The translations under genes and the position numbers were made by a program. Positions 21,466 through 33,068 of a stretch of DNA of 64,000 nt are shown piece by piece. The stretch's first letter is position 1. The number at the start of each line of letters is the position of its first letter. The stretch lies in contig NZ_LUTN01000006.1 of NCBI RefSeq assembly GCF_002111595.1, forward strand, positions 62,001-126,000, in the 5' to 3' direction. The notes beneath the pieces are model-generated. The model had not been told where the DNA came from. It made no database searches and saw only the letters and a program-made list of their open reading frames with translations. The DNA is from Lonsdalea britannica (lineage in GTDB: Bacteria > Pseudomonadota > Gammaproteobacteria > Enterobacterales > Enterobacteriaceae).

Positions 21466-22029
21466 ATGATGAAAGGATGGACATTGGCATTGGTGCTGCT
21501 GCTGGGAGCATGCAGCAGCGACTCGCAGAAAGTCTACTACCAGCTGCCGTCGGAGGGCGACAAAGCCACGGCCTCCGTCACGCCGGCTTCCGCGCCTCAT
21601 CTGTGGGTGCGCGGGGTCGCGCTGGCTGATTCGCTGTCGAACAGCGGGATTGTGTATCAGACGTCTGACGTACGATACACCATTGCCAGCAACAACCTGT
21701 GGGCCAGCCCGCTGGATCAGCAGTTGCAGCAGTCGTTGATAGCGACGCTGCAACAGGGGCTGCCGTCATGGGGCGTGGTCAGTCGCGAGCCGGATGGCGA
21801 TCGGGCGACGCTGGATATCACCGTTTCGGCCTTCCAGGGCCGCTATGACGGGAGTGCGGTGATCCGCGGGGCCTGGACGCTGCGTTATCAGGATCGCATC
21901 ATTACTCAGCCGTTCAACGTCACGCTGCCGCAGACTGACGACGGCTATGATGCGTTGGTGAAAACGCTGGCCGCCGGCTGGCAACAGGTGGCTCAGTCCA
22001 TCGTGCGTCAGGCTGCCGCACTGTCCTAA
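21466..22029 (+). CDS. pqiC: Outer-membrane lipoprotein PqiC
   Basis: Lipoprotein partner of PqiAB (formerly YmbA), thought to dock the PqiB needle at the outer membrane. It has 187 residues; the lipobox LLLGAC places the lipidated Cys near residue 16 (MMKGWTLALVLLLGACSSDS). An ABC-type auxiliary-lipoprotein domain follows (YQTSDVRYTIASNNLWASPL). Its ATG lies 3 nt after the pqiB stop, so it belongs to the same operon. Intact. Confidence 0.93.
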   Translation: MMKGWTLALVLLLGACSSDSQKVYYQLPSEGDKATASVTPASAPHLWVRGVALADSLSNSGIVYQTSDVRYTIASNNLWASPLDQQLQQSLIATLQQGLPSWGVVSREPDGDRATLDITVSAFQGRYDGSAVIRGAWTLRYQDRIITQPFNVTLPQTDDGYDALVKTLAAGWQQVAQSIVRQAAALS

Positions 22030-22046
22030 TTTGTTCTAAAAACAGG

Positions 22047-22096
22047 CCGCTGAATGTCGAATTTTTTATAAGCAAAGACACTCAGCGGTTTTGTTT
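22047..22096 (+). terminator. Putative terminator of pqiABC
   Basis: CCGCTGA (22047-22053) pairs with TCAGCGG (22082-22088), followed by TTTTGTTTT. The 28-nt loop is long, so this is only a moderate candidate. It lies right behind the pqiC stop and before the rmf promoter region. Confidence 0.5.
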
Positions 22097-22284
22097 TCCT
22101 CTCAAACGCTTACCGTTCCCTGTTCCCGCCTTTAGGTAAAAGATTCCGATATTGGCTCACAAATATGACAATGGCGTGAATATTGCGCCTTGATCTTCAG
22201 ACCAGGAATCGCTATTCCTTAAGTGTGGTTGCTTACAAAGTAATCACCATTCTTTCCACCAGACTCGTATGAGGGAAATGAGGC

Positions 22285-22452
22285 ATGAAGAGACAGAAAC
22301 GAGATCGCCTTGAACGGGCGCATTCACGCGGTTATCAAGCAGGTATTTCTGGTCGACCTAAGGAGCTTTGCCCCTATCAATCGATCAATGCTCGGTCTTA
22401 CTGGTTGGGAGGGTGGCGACAAGCCATGGAAGATAGGGCAGTAGCCGCTTAG
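22285..22452 (+). CDS. rmf: Ribosome modulation factor
   Basis: Small basic protein that dimerises 70S ribosomes into inactive 100S particles in stationary phase. The 55 codons starting MKRQKRDRLERAHSRGYQAG and ending GWRQAMEDRAVAA match E. coli Rmf (also 55) nearly residue for residue, including the CPYQ and WLGGWR motifs. The Shine-Dalgarno GAGGGA lies 8 nt upstream. A strong terminator follows. Position after pqiC is the E. coli order; however fabA, which follows rmf there, is replaced by aroH here. Confidence 0.96.
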   Translation: MKRQKRDRLERAHSRGYQAGISGRPKELCPYQSINARSYWLGGWRQAMEDRAVAA

Positions 22453-22480
22453 CGGCTGCCTTATCTATCGAAAAGGAACC

Positions 22481-22507
22481 ACCTCCGCCTTGCTGCGGAG
22501 GTTTTTT
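22481..22507 (+). terminator. Rho-independent terminator of rmf
   Basis: ACCTCCGC (22481-22488) pairs with GCGGAGGT (22495-22502), followed by a T run. It lies 28 bp past the rmf stop codon, in the gap where two E. coli-syntenic blocks meet. Confidence 0.85.
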
Positions 22508-22535
22508 ATGGCGGCTCCCATCGCTGTGACGACCG

Positions 22536-23633
22536 TCATAACGACGGGGTTGGGATGGGGCTCTTCACATCCTCGCTAGAAGCAAATGACAAACGGCTGC
22601 TCATCGCTTCGGCCAACTGCGCCAGCAGGCGTTCGCTGTCTTCCCAGCTCAAACACGGGTCCGTAATGGACTGGCCGAACGTCAGCGAGGCGGGATTCAA
22701 CGACGGCTGAGTCCCCTCCACCAGGAAACTTTCTATCATCACTCCCGCAATAGCCGTGCTGCCTTCTGAGAGTTGCCGACAGACCGAGAGGGCGACCTCT
22801 TTCTGACGCAGGTGCTGCTTCTGACAATTACCATGACTAAAATCGATGATAAGCCGCTGCGTCAGGGAAAATGACGCCAGCTGTTGGCAGGCCTGCGCCA
22901 CATCTTCGGCATGGTAGTTGGGGCGGGTGCCTCCGCGCATAATGATATGGCCGTGCGGGTTTCCCGATGAGCGGTAGACCGCCATCTGGCCTTGTTTATC
23001 CGGCGACAGGAAACGATGAGGCGCCTGAGCGCAGCGGATCGCGTCAATCGCAATGCGGATATTGCCGTCCGTGCCGTTTTTGAAACCGACCGGGCAAGGG
23101 AGCGCTGACGCCATTTCCCGATGAACCTGACTCTCCGTCGTGCGTGCGCCAATGGCGCCCCAGCTGATCAAATCGGCAATATACTGGCCGGTGACGATAT
23201 CCAGAAATTCGGTGGCCGTCGGCAGTCCCAGCGCGTTGATGTTCAGTAGCAACTGACGGGCGAGTTTTAAGCCGGTATTGACCTGAAAAGATCCGTCCAG
23301 ATGGGGATCTGCGATTAATCCCTTCCATCCCACCACCGTACGCGGTTTCTCAAAATACGTGCGCATCACGATTTCCAACTGATGTTGATAACGCGTGCGT
23401 AGCACGGCTAAGCGGCGAGCGTACTCCAGAGCGCTTTCGGGATCATGAATGGAGCATGGGCCGATGATGACAAGCAGGCGCGGGTCTCGCCCGGAAAGAA
23501 TATTTTCAATATGGGCTCGCGCCGTGGTTACGGTTTCGGCGACGTCTGGCGTGACAGGCAGGAGGCCGATCAGTTGGTCCGGCGTCAGCAGCGTATCAAG
23601 GCGTGAGCTGCGAAGTGCATCAGTCTGGGGCAT
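22536..23633 (-). CDS. aroH: 3-deoxy-7-phosphoheptulonate (DAHP) synthase, Trp-sensitive type
   Basis: Class I DAHP synthase: PEP + erythrose 4-phosphate to DAHP, the entry to the shikimate pathway. I start at ATG 23633 (MPQTDALRSSRLDTLLTPDQ), matching E. coli AroH, not at the upstream in-frame start. Signature residues are in GPCSIHD, RTYFEKPRTVVGWKGL, GARTTESQVHREMAS, GFKNGTDG, IDFSHGNCQKQH and ITDPCLSW. Neighbours ppsR-ppsA identify AroH among the three isozymes. The C-terminus (SSRLSFASSEDVKSPIPTPS) is about 13 residues longer than expected; one extra T at 22591-22593 would end the protein SSRFVICF at 22576, so another one-base loss is possible. A TrpR-like half-site lies upstream. Confidence 0.9.
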   Translation of the reverse strand: MPQTDALRSSRLDTLLTPDQLIGLLPVTPDVAETVTTARAHIENILSGRDPRLLVIIGPCSIHDPESALEYARRLAVLRTRYQHQLEIVMRTYFEKPRTVVGWKGLIADPHLDGSFQVNTGLKLARQLLLNINALGLPTATEFLDIVTGQYIADLISWGAIGARTTESQVHREMASALPCPVGFKNGTDGNIRIAIDAIRCAQAPHRFLSPDKQGQMAVYRSSGNPHGHIIMRGGTRPNYHAEDVAQACQQLASFSLTQRLIIDFSHGNCQKQHLRQKEVALSVCRQLSEGSTAIAGVMIESFLVEGTQPSLNPASLTFGQSITDPCLSWEDSERLLAQLAEAMSSRLSFASSEDVKSPIPTPSL

Positions 23634-23764
23634 GAGAGCATTCTCTTTAATGAGGAAGACGCGGTGCTGAAATAGGGAAGGCGGAGCGCATGAAACAAGG
23701 ATCAAGGCTCCGGCGGTTCTCCCGTCAGCACGATGCCGAGAAGTCTACCATCTACTGTATTTGT

Positions 23765-23774
23765 GTACTAGTAC
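23765..23774. promoter_or_regulatory. TrpR-like palindrome GTACTAGTAC upstream of aroH
   Basis: GTACTAGTAC contains the CTAG core and flanks of the Trp repressor operator (consensus GNACTAGTTAACTAGTNC). It overlaps the ppsR stop codon and is about 130 bp from the aroH start, on the path of an aroH promoter. Only one CTAG core is present instead of two spaced by 8 bp, so this is at best a single-dimer site. aroH of E. coli is TrpR-repressed, which motivates the call. Confidence 0.35.
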
Positions 23775-24595
23775 ATGCGCCTGCTCATACCCAGAATATC
23801 AATGATGCGAGCGGATATCTCTTCCACTGAATAATTGGTGGTATTGATGTATTTGATTTGATAGCGGCGGTAGAGCGCCTCCACTTCCCGCAGCTCCAAC
23901 CGACATTGACGCAGTGATGCATAGCGGCTATTGCCGCGGCGCTCTTCGCGAATGGCGGCCAGTCGTTCCGGGTCGATGGTGAGTCCAAACAGCTTGTCCT
24001 GATATGGACGCAGCGCTTCAGGCAGCCGCAGATTCAGGTTGTCCAAATCTTCTGCGATAAACGGGTAGTTGGCGGCGCGGATGCCGAACTGCATCGCCAG
24101 ATAAAGGCTGGTCGGCGTTTTCCCGCAGCGGGAAACCCCAAGCAGGATGACCTGAGCCTGATCGAGATTACGCAAAGAAATGCCATCGTCGTGCGCGAGC
24201 GTGTAATCAATAGCGGCGATGCGGGCGTCGTATTTGATCAGGTTATTGGCCGTCAGTCCATGAGTCCGGTTCGCCACCGGGCTCGGCGCGATGTTCAACT
24301 CCTGCTGCAACGGGGCGACCAAAGCCTGCACGATATCCTGACAGAAGCCTGCGCTGCTGACGATAATGTCCCTGATCGCCGGCGTCACGATAGAGTAGAA
24401 CACCAACGGGCGCACACCGCTTTGTTGGTAAATCGCGTTGATCTGCTCACGGACGGCGTTGGCCCGGCTGGTGCTTTCGACAAACGGGAGGGTATAGCTG
24501 GTGATATCGACGGGAAACTGAGAGAGCACGGCATGCCCCAGCACCTGGGCGGTAATGGCGGTGCCGTCGGAGACATAAAAGACGCTTCGTTCCAC
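23768..24595 (-). CDS. ppsR: PEP synthase regulatory protein (bifunctional kinase/phosphorylase, DUF299)
   Basis: Controls PpsA by ADP-dependent phosphorylation of a Thr and Pi-dependent dephosphorylation of the enzyme. It has 275 residues (E. coli 277) and starts with GTG at 24595 behind GAGGAG. The conserved P-loop-like [15 protein letters not shown] (near residue 153), [14 protein letters not shown] and the C-terminal NYSVEEI...SRRMY are typical. It is divergent from ppsA, sharing a 280-bp control region. Confidence 0.95.
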   Translation of the reverse strand: MERSVFYVSDGTAITAQVLGHAVLSQFPVDITSYTLPFVESTSRANAVREQINAIYQQSGVRPLVFYSIVTPAIRDIIVSSAGFCQDIVQALVAPLQQELNIAPSPVANRTHGLTANNLIKYDARIAAIDYTLAHDDGISLRNLDQAQVILLGVSRCGKTPTSLYLAMQFGIRAANYPFIAEDLDNLNLRLPEALRPYQDKLFGLTIDPERLAAIREERRGNSRYASLRQCRLELREVEALYRRYQIKYINTTNYSVEEISARIIDILGMSRRMY

Positions 24596-24759
24596 AGAGA
24601 CTCCTCAAGGCGACAGGCTCTGTCTATCTCTGGCATGGTTCGGCATCCAGCACGAAGACAGAACATATCTTTCTGATTAGGTAGGCAAACCTGCTTACTA
24701 TTGATGTTTTTTCCTGGCCGCGCAATGTGAATCCGAAACGACAATTTTTTTTCACTGGG

Positions 24760-24771
24760 TTGATCGATTCA
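24760..24771. promoter_or_regulatory. Candidate Cra (FruR) site in the ppsA promoter region
   Basis: TTGATCGATTCA matches the Cra operator TGAATCGATTCA at 10 of 12 positions. It lies 102-113 bp before the ppsA start codon. Cra activates ppsA in E. coli from an upstream site, so position and expected role agree. No clear sigma70 -10/-35 pair could be fixed. Confidence 0.4.
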
Positions 24772-24872
24772 CCTTTCCCTGCTTTACAAAACGCTATGCT
24801 ACGCTCGAAAAAGCTGAGGTTTTCATCAGCAATGCTTCCATACCCTACATTGTATGCAGAAGGATAATTTCG

Positions 24873-27249
<2,377 letters not shown>

Positions 27250-27306
27250 CGAGAGTCAAACTGATGCACTCATGTCGATATCGCTCCGGTATCGTCGCGG
27301 TATAAA

Positions 27307-27345
27307 AACGCTCGATGGCAATCTGATTGCCGCGGGCGTTTTTTT
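27307..27345 (+). terminator. Terminator of ppsA
   Basis: AACGC...GGCAATC pairs imperfectly with GATTGCC...GGGCGTT (27307-27340), followed by a T7 run. It lies about 60 bp past the ppsA stop codon. Confidence 0.75.
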
Positions 27346-27694
27346 ATGGACGGATCGGCGGTATTTTGCTTGATGACCATTCACTATTTTCAAGCAAAAA
27401 AAAGCCATCACAGGGGATGGCAAAGACTACACACAGCAATTCGTTACTGGCTCTGACGAGGAGGAATCCTCCGGACAGATGTTACTTCAACACTAGCTTC
27501 GACATTCATAGTATGAACTCGAGCTGAATTCGTCATTAAGAATCATCCTAATGGTTAATTGTTTTTTAACGATTTTTTTTAGTTACACAGTTCCTTTGCT
27601 GATATTCCCTTGTGGAAAAGGATTTACGGAATTCCAGTGAATTGGGTTAAATCAGAGTTGTCCTAAATAGGTTAGCTTCTCTTAATTATTGCTT
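27346..27694. other. Gene-free AT-rich stretch between ppsA and ydiK
   Basis: About 350 bp with no frame that I can support. Inside are short inverted words (GAGGAGGAATCCTCC near 27457) and poly-T tracts near 27563-27580. Nothing matches a known RNA or promoter that I recognise. Confidence 0.4.
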
Positions 27695-27725
27695 ATTCTC
27701 CGAGGCCGAAAATGCCTCGGAGAAT
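27695..27725. other. Perfect 12-bp stem-loop behind ydiK
   Basis: ATTCTCCGAGGC (27695-27706) and its reverse complement (27714-27725) enclose a 7-nt loop. It lies 27 bp past the ydiK stop codon, where a terminator is expected, but neither strand has a proper T run after the stem. It may act as a 3'-end stabiliser or weak terminator. Confidence 0.5.
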
Positions 27726-27751
27726 CTCGTCAGACAGGAAGCGCCGGTGAG

Positions 27752-28856
27752 TTACAACCGGGTGCTTTTAGGATCGACATGCACGTCGGACATTGACGGC
27801 GGTTCCGGGGTATCCTGCATCCAGGCGGAGAGCAAACGATAAGACACCGCCAACACGACCGGGCCAATGAAGAGCCCAATCATGCCAAACGCCAGCAGGC
27901 CGCCGATGACGCCGGACAAGATCAGCAGCAGCGGCAAATCGGCGCCCATCCGAATCAATATAGGTCGAATGACGTTATCCAGCGTGGCGACAACGCCGCT
28001 CCAAACCAGCAGCACGGTTCCCCAGGTGGTGTCGCCCGTCCAGTACAGCCAAATGATGGCGGGTATCAGCACCGGCAACGGACCGAGCTGGGCGACGCAG
28101 CACAGGAACATCAGCACGGTAAGCAGTGTCGTGTAGGGAATACCGGCGATCGTCAGGCCTATCCCGCCAAGCACGGATTGAACGATCGCCGTCACGACGA
28201 CGCCCAGCGCCACAGCGCGTATGGCCTGCGCGGCCAGGATCACCGCCGCATCTCCGCGCTCTTGTCCTAACCGTATGGCAAATCGACGTACGCCGTAGGC
28301 ACCTGATCGCCTTTGCTATACAGCAACACGCTGAACAACACCATCAGGCGCAATGCATCAGGAAGCGACCGACGTGCGCTGCTTGCGCCACTACCCAGGT
28401 TGCCGTTTTCCCAACATAGGGTTGAACTTTCGACATCAGGGCGGTGCCGCCGCTGTGGATTAACGTCTGCCAGCTGCTATACAGCTTTTCACCGACCATC
28501 GGAACGGATTTCAACCATTCCAGCGTGGGGGGAGCCATGTGCTCCTGGGAAGAGGCCCAGCCGATTAACGTTGAAGAATTATCGATAACGCTGCTAACCA
28601 GAATAGACGTGGGGATCACAAATAGCAGAATGAGGAGCAGGGTCATGGCGATAACCGCCAATGAACGACGACCCCAAAGCAGTTTCTGCAGGCGAATCAG
28701 CAGCGGCCAAGTGGCGATAACCACCATACTCGCCCAGGCAAAGCCCAGGATAAAGGGCTGAATAACCCAAAAGCAGGCAATGATCATTATGGCAATGAAC
28801 AAGAGCGTGAATAGCATTGTAGCAAGGTCGAAACGCGGTGACTGAGAGTGTTCCAT
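27752..28856 (-). CDS. ydiK: AI-2E family transporter-like membrane protein YdiK (two one-base frameshifts in this sequence)
   Basis: Polytopic inner-membrane protein of the AI-2E/PerM family (UPF0118); its substrate is not established. The N-terminal part from 28856 (MEHSQSPRFDLATMLFTLLF) stops after VGRFLMHCA, and the C-terminal part (ILAAQAIRAVALGVVVTAIV) is in another frame. Two one-base losses explain it: CCC to CC at 28347-28348 (C-A-L-M-V-L) and GG to G at 28300 (D-Q-V-A-Y-G-V). With both restored the protein has 368 residues, against 370 in E. coli, and the segment LFSVLLYSKGDQVAYGVRRF reappears. It is divergent from ydiJ. Confidence 0.9.
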
Positions 28857-29156
28857 CGACGAATATTACCTCTGTGAGCGAATGTCTTATCGACTGACAA
28901 TAGCTCTTGTCAGCGAGAACGATAATAGCGGTAAAAAAGCTAACATGCTGCATTTACTGTGGTTGGGGCGTTCAGTCACGATTGCTCGGCCCGCGCCGAA
29001 GAGGACGTGTTCTCCTCAAGTTTTTATCGTTACGGAGCGCGCCCCGGCCTGAAATGTGATAAAACAAAAATTGTGCGGCGCCGGGAAATGAGGCGCCACG
29101 CCTATAATTCCATCACTGTTTTTGCAAACACTATTCTACAGACAGGGTCAACCATA

Positions 29157-32100
29157 ATGATCCCACAGATCACTCAGGCGCCTGGCCTCGTTCAGCCGGT
29201 GCTCGACTTTTTGGAAGCATTAAAACAACACGGATTCACGGGCGATACCGCCACCCACTACGCAGACCGCCTGACTATGGCGACGGACAACAGCATTTAC
29301 CAGCTGTTGCCGGATGCCGTGGTTTTTCCGCGCTCTACCGCCGATGTCGCGTTGCTGGCGAGGCTGGCGGGCGAAACGGCATATTCCTCTATTACCTTCA
29401 CCCCGCGCGGCGGCGGCACCGGCACCAACGGACAGGCCCTGAACCGGGGTATCGTGGTGGATATGTCGCGCTACATGAACCGGATTATTGAGATCAATCC
29501 CGAGCAGGGGTGGGTGCGCGTCGAAGCCGGCGTCATCAAAGATCAGCTCAATCAGTATCTCAAACCGTACGGGTATTTCTTCGCGCCGGAGCTGTCCACC
29601 AGCAACCGCGCGACGTTGGGCGGGATGATTAATACGGACGCCTCCGGGCAGGGTTCTCTGATGTACGGCAAAACGTCTGACCACGTTTTGGGCGTTCGGG
29701 CCGTGTTGTTAGGCGGCGAGATGCTGGACACGCAGGCCATGCCGGTCACGTTGGCGGAGCAACTGGCCGAGGAGCCGTCTCCGGTCGGGCGGATATACCA
29801 CACCGTACTTAACCGTTGCCGCGAACAGCGCTCGCTGATCGTCGACAAGTTTCCCAAGCTGAATCGATTCCTTACCGGTTACGATCTCCGCCATGTGTTC
29901 AGCGATGATATGCAGACTTTCGACCTGACACGCATTTTAACCGGTTCGGAAGGCTCTCTGGCTTTTATCACCGAAGCCAAGCTGGATATCACGCCGCTGC
30001 CGAAAATTCGGCGGCTGGTGAATGTGAAGTACGACTCTTTCGACTCCGCGCTGCGCAACGCGCCATTTATGGTGGAAGCAAAGGCCTTGTCCGTAGAAAC
30101 GGTGGACTCCAAGGTGCTGAATTTGGCGCGCGAGGATATTGTCTGGCATTCCGTCAGCGAACTGATCACGGATGTCCCCGGGCAGGAAATGCTGGGGCTG
30201 AATATCGTTGAGTTCGCCGGAGACGATGAAGACCTGATCGATGAGCGCATAGGGGCGCTGTGCCAGCGGCTCGATGCTTTGCTGGCGAAGCGGGAAGAGG
30301 GCGTCATCGGGTATCAGCTGTGTCACGATCTGGCGGGTATCGAGCGGATCTACGGCATGCGAAAAAAAGCGGTTGGTTTGCTGGGCAACAGCAAAGGACA
30401 GGCCAAGCCGATTCCGTTTGCCGAGGATACCTGCGTGCCGCCTCAGCATCTGGCGGATTATATCGCCGAGTTTCGGGCGCTGCTGGACAGCCACAAGCTG
30501 AGCTACGGCATGTTCGGCCACGTGGACGCCGGCGTGCTGCATGTTCGTCCTGCGCTGGATATGTGCGATCCACAGCAAGAGATGTTGATGAAACAGCTTT
30601 CAGATCAGATTGTGGCGTTGACCGCCAAATACGGCGGTCTGCTCTGGGGAGAACACGGCAAAGGCTTTCGCGCAGAGTATAGCCCGGCCTTTTTTGGCCC
30701 TGAGCTGTATGAAGAGCTGCGACGTGTCAAAACCGCTTTTGACCCATACAACCGCCTTAATCCGGGAAAAATTTGCGCGCCAATAGATATCGATGCGCCG
30801 ATGATGAAGGTCGATGCGGTGAAGCGTGGCACCTATGATCGCCGCATTCCGCTGGCGGTGCGTACCTCTTTCCGGGGGGCGATGGAGTGTAACGGCAATG
30901 GCCTGTGCTTCAACTTCGATGCACGCAGCCCGATGTGTCCGTCAATGAAGGTGACCGGTAATCGGATTCATTCGCCCAAAGGCCGCGCTTCGCTGGTGCG
31001 TGAGTGGCTACGGCTGTTGGCGGAGCAGGGGGTGGATCCGCTGGCGCTGGAAAACCGTTTGCCGGAGCAACGCGTCAGCTTCCGTACGCTGGTGCAGAAA
31101 ACGCGCAACAGCTGGCAGGCGCGTCAGGGCCACTATGATTTTTCACACGAAGTGAAAGAGGCGATGTCCGGCTGTCTGGCCTGCAAGGCCTGCTCGACGC
31201 AGTGTCCGATCAAGATCGACGTACCGAGCTTCCGTTCACGTTTCTTGCAGTTGTATCACACGCGCTATCTGCGACCGGCGCGTGACTATCTGGTCGCGGG
31301 CGTAGAGAGTTATGCGCCATTGATGGCGAAAGCGCCGAAAACGTTTAACTTCTTCCTCAAACAGCCGTGGGTCGGCGGCCTAAGCCGCAAATTCATCGGC
31401 ATGGTCGATCTTCCGTTGTTGTCTTCCCCCTCGTTGCGTCAACAGTTCGCGGGGCATCCGGCGATGACGACCACGTTGGAACAGCTGGAACAGCTTTCCC
31501 CGCAGGCGCGCGCCGACTATGTACTGATTGTGCAGGACCCGTTCACCAGTTATTACGATGCCAAAGTCGTGGCGGATTTCGTCAAGCTGGTCGAAAAGCT
31601 GCATTTCAAACCGGTGCTGGTGCCGTTCTCGCCCAATGGTAAGGCGCAGCACATCAAAGGATTCCTGACCCGTTTTGCCCGCACGGCGCGTAAAACCGCG
31701 GATTTCCTGAAACGCGTGGCGGAACTCGGGCTGCCGATGGTCGGCGTCGATCCGGCGCTGGTACTGTGCTACCGAGACGAATACCGCGAAGCGCTAGGCG
31801 ACCAACGCGGCGACTTCAAGGTACAGTTGGTGCATGAGTGGCTGGTGAACGCATTGCCAGACGGCACGGACCGAGATCAAGCAGGCGAGCCGTGGTATCT
31901 GTTCGGTCACTGTACGGAAGCCACCGCGCTGCCGACGAGCACGCAGCAATGGGGCCGCATCTTCGCGCGATTCGGCGCCAAATTGGAAAATGTCAGCGTC
32001 GGCTGCTGCGGGATGGCGGGAACCTATGGTCATGAAGCGCCTAACCTGGATAACTCCAAAAAGATTTATGCGCTCTCCTGGCGGCCGGCGTTGCAAAAAC

Positions 32101-32210
32101 TGCCGCAACAGCGTTGTCTGACGACGGGATATTCCTGCCGCAGTCAGGTGAAACGGATGGAAGGGCAGCCCTTCAAACACCCCTTACAGGCATTGCTGGA
32201 GCTCGTGTGA
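29157..32210 (+). CDS. ydiJ: FAD-binding and (Fe-S)-binding oxidoreductase YdiJ (D-2-hydroxyglutarate dehydrogenase type)
   Basis: Large flavo-iron-sulfur dehydrogenase; YdiJ homologues oxidise D-2-hydroxyglutarate or related 2-hydroxy acids. The frame is open to 28959, but I start at ATG 29157 (MIPQITQAPGLVQPVLDFLE), giving 1017 residues (E. coli 1018). Parts: FAD-binding PCMH domain (TPRGGGTGTNGQALN, ELSTSNRATLGGMINTDASG), FAD-linked C-terminal domain (GEHGKGFRAEY, NRLNPGKIC), a 4Fe-4S ferredoxin segment (CLACKACSTQCPIK), and a C-terminal CCG domain (GHCTEATALP, CCGMAGTYGHE). It overlaps menI by one nucleotide. Confidence 0.94.
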   Translation: MIPQITQAPGLVQPVLDFLEALKQHGFTGDTATHYADRLTMATDNSIYQLLPDAVVFPRSTADVALLARLAGETAYSSITFTPRGGGTGTNGQALNRGIVVDMSRYMNRIIEINPEQGWVRVEAGVIKDQLNQYLKPYGYFFAPELSTSNRATLGGMINTDASGQGSLMYGKTSDHVLGVRAVLLGGEMLDTQAMPVTLAEQLAEEPSPVGRIYHTVLNRCREQRSLIVDKFPKLNRFLTGYDLRHVFSDDMQTFDLTRILTGSEGSLAFITEAKLDITPLPKIRRLVNVKYDSFDSALRNAPFMVEAKALSVETVDSKVLNLAREDIVWHSVSELITDVPGQEMLGLNIVEFAGDDEDLIDERIGALCQRLDALLAKREEGVIGYQLCHDLAGIERIYGMRKKAVGLLGNSKGQAKPIPFAEDTCVPPQHLADYIAEFRALLDSHKLSYGMFGHVDAGVLHVRPALDMCDPQQEMLMKQLSDQIVALTAKYGGLLWGEHGKGFRAEYSPAFFGPELYEELRRVKTAFDPYNRLNPGKICAPIDIDAPMMKVDAVKRGTYDRRIPLAVRTSFRGAMECNGNGLCFNFDARSPMCPSMKVTGNRIHSPKGRASLVREWLRLLAEQGVDPLALENRLPEQRVSFRTLVQKTRNSWQARQGHYDFSHEVKEAMSGCLACKACSTQCPIKIDVPSFRSRFLQLYHTRYLRPARDYLVAGVESYAPLMAKAPKTFNFFLKQPWVGGLSRKFIGMVDLPLLSSPSLRQQFAGHPAMTTTLEQLEQLSPQARADYVLIVQDPFTSYYDAKVVADFVKLVEKLHFKPVLVPFSPNGKAQHIKGFLTRFARTARKTADFLKRVAELGLPMVGVDPALVLCYRDEYREALGDQRGDFKVQLVHEWLVNALPDGTDRDQAGEPWYLFGHCTEATALPTSTQQWGRIFARFGAKLENVSVGCCGMAGTYGHEAPNLDNSKKIYALSWRPALQKLPQQRCLTTGYSCRSQVKRMEGQPFKHPLQALLELV

Positions 32211-32632
32211 TGTTGTGGAAACGAGAGTGCGATCTGGAACAGCTCAATCAGCGGGCGGCCCACTGCATGGTGGGTCATCTCGGTATCCGGTTTACCCGCA
32301 TTACCGATGATACGCTGGAAGGCGTGATGCCGGTTGATGAACGGACGCGACAACCTTTTGGCCGACTGCACGGCGGGGCGTCCGTCACGCTGGCGGAATC
32401 GTTGGGGTCCGTCGCGGGCTATTTGTGTTCGCAGGACGACCAGCAGGTGGTGGGGGTGGAAATCAACGCCAATCACCTGCGGGGCGTCGGCGAAGGCGAG
32501 GTTCGAGGCGTCTGTCGGGCGTTGCATGTCGGTAAACGGCATCAGGTGTGGCAAATCGACATCTACGATCCCGATGATCGCCTGTGCTGCACGTCGCGTT
32601 TGACGACGGCGGTCATCACACCCGATGGGTGA
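32210..32632 (+). CDS. menI: 1,4-dihydroxy-2-naphthoyl-CoA hydrolase
   Basis: Hotdog-fold thioesterase (formerly YdiI) that hydrolyses DHNA-CoA in menaquinone synthesis. It has 140 residues from ATG 32210 (MLWKRECDLEQLNQRAAHCM), which overlaps the ydiJ stop codon (TGATG), so coupling is likely. The hotdog signature QPFGRLHGGASVTLAESLGS includes the catalytic acid region in LAES, and NANHLRGVGEGEVRGVCRAL is conserved. E. coli MenI has 136 residues. Confidence 0.93.
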   Translation: MLWKRECDLEQLNQRAAHCMVGHLGIRFTRITDDTLEGVMPVDERTRQPFGRLHGGASVTLAESLGSVAGYLCSQDDQQVVGVEINANHLRGVGEGEVRGVCRALHVGKRHQVWQIDIYDPDDRLCCTSRLTTAVITPDG

Positions 32633-32647
32633 GTCTCTGCGTTCGTC

Positions 32648-33049
32648 CTAGGGCATAAACGCGACGCGCTTCGCGAAGTCGGCCTGAAATGCAGTGACTT
32701 TCTGCCAGCAACCTTGTTGGCTGAACTGATTGCAAATCAGCTGTAGCGTTTGTCGGCCGAAGTGATAGCTCTGCAGGCGGCACAGATGACAGCGTTGCGG
32801 GTTGTTGATCTCTTGAATGAGCCGGTGATGCATTTTGATTATCGTCAGCAGATAGCTGTCGTCATCGCCGTAACGCTGGCTCAGTTCCACCATCCTCATA
32901 CCGGAGAGGTAATAACCTCGAATATGAGTGATATCGCTATCGGGATTATCCAGATTCACTTCTGCCATATACATTTCCATCGTGGCGTCACGCAATGACG
33001 CACGGTAGTCATCAATATGGGATTGCAGCCAGGCATTGAAAGGAAACAT
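32648..33049 (-). CDS. Iron-regulated (Fur-box) protein of unknown function, 133 aa
   Basis: I do not recognise this family. The 133-residue product (start MFPFNAWLQSHIDDYRASLR) has no signal peptide or membrane segment, looks mostly helical, and has a Cys/His cluster QRCHLCRLQSYHFGRQ near residue 85 that could bind a metal. A near-perfect Fur box ends 20 bp before its start codon, so it is very likely repressed by Fur-Fe and made during iron limitation. It is convergent with menI (15 bp apart) and divergent from sufA. Codon use looks like that of its neighbours. A role in iron economy is inferred from the promoter only. Confidence 0.75.
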   Translation of the reverse strand: MFPFNAWLQSHIDDYRASLRDATMEMYMAEVNLDNPDSDITHIRGYYLSGMRMVELSQRYGDDDSYLLTIIKMHHRLIQEINNPQRCHLCRLQSYHFGRQTLQLICNQFSQQGCWQKVTAFQADFAKRVAFMP

Positions 33050-33068
33050 GGGGTCAATCCTTCGTTAA

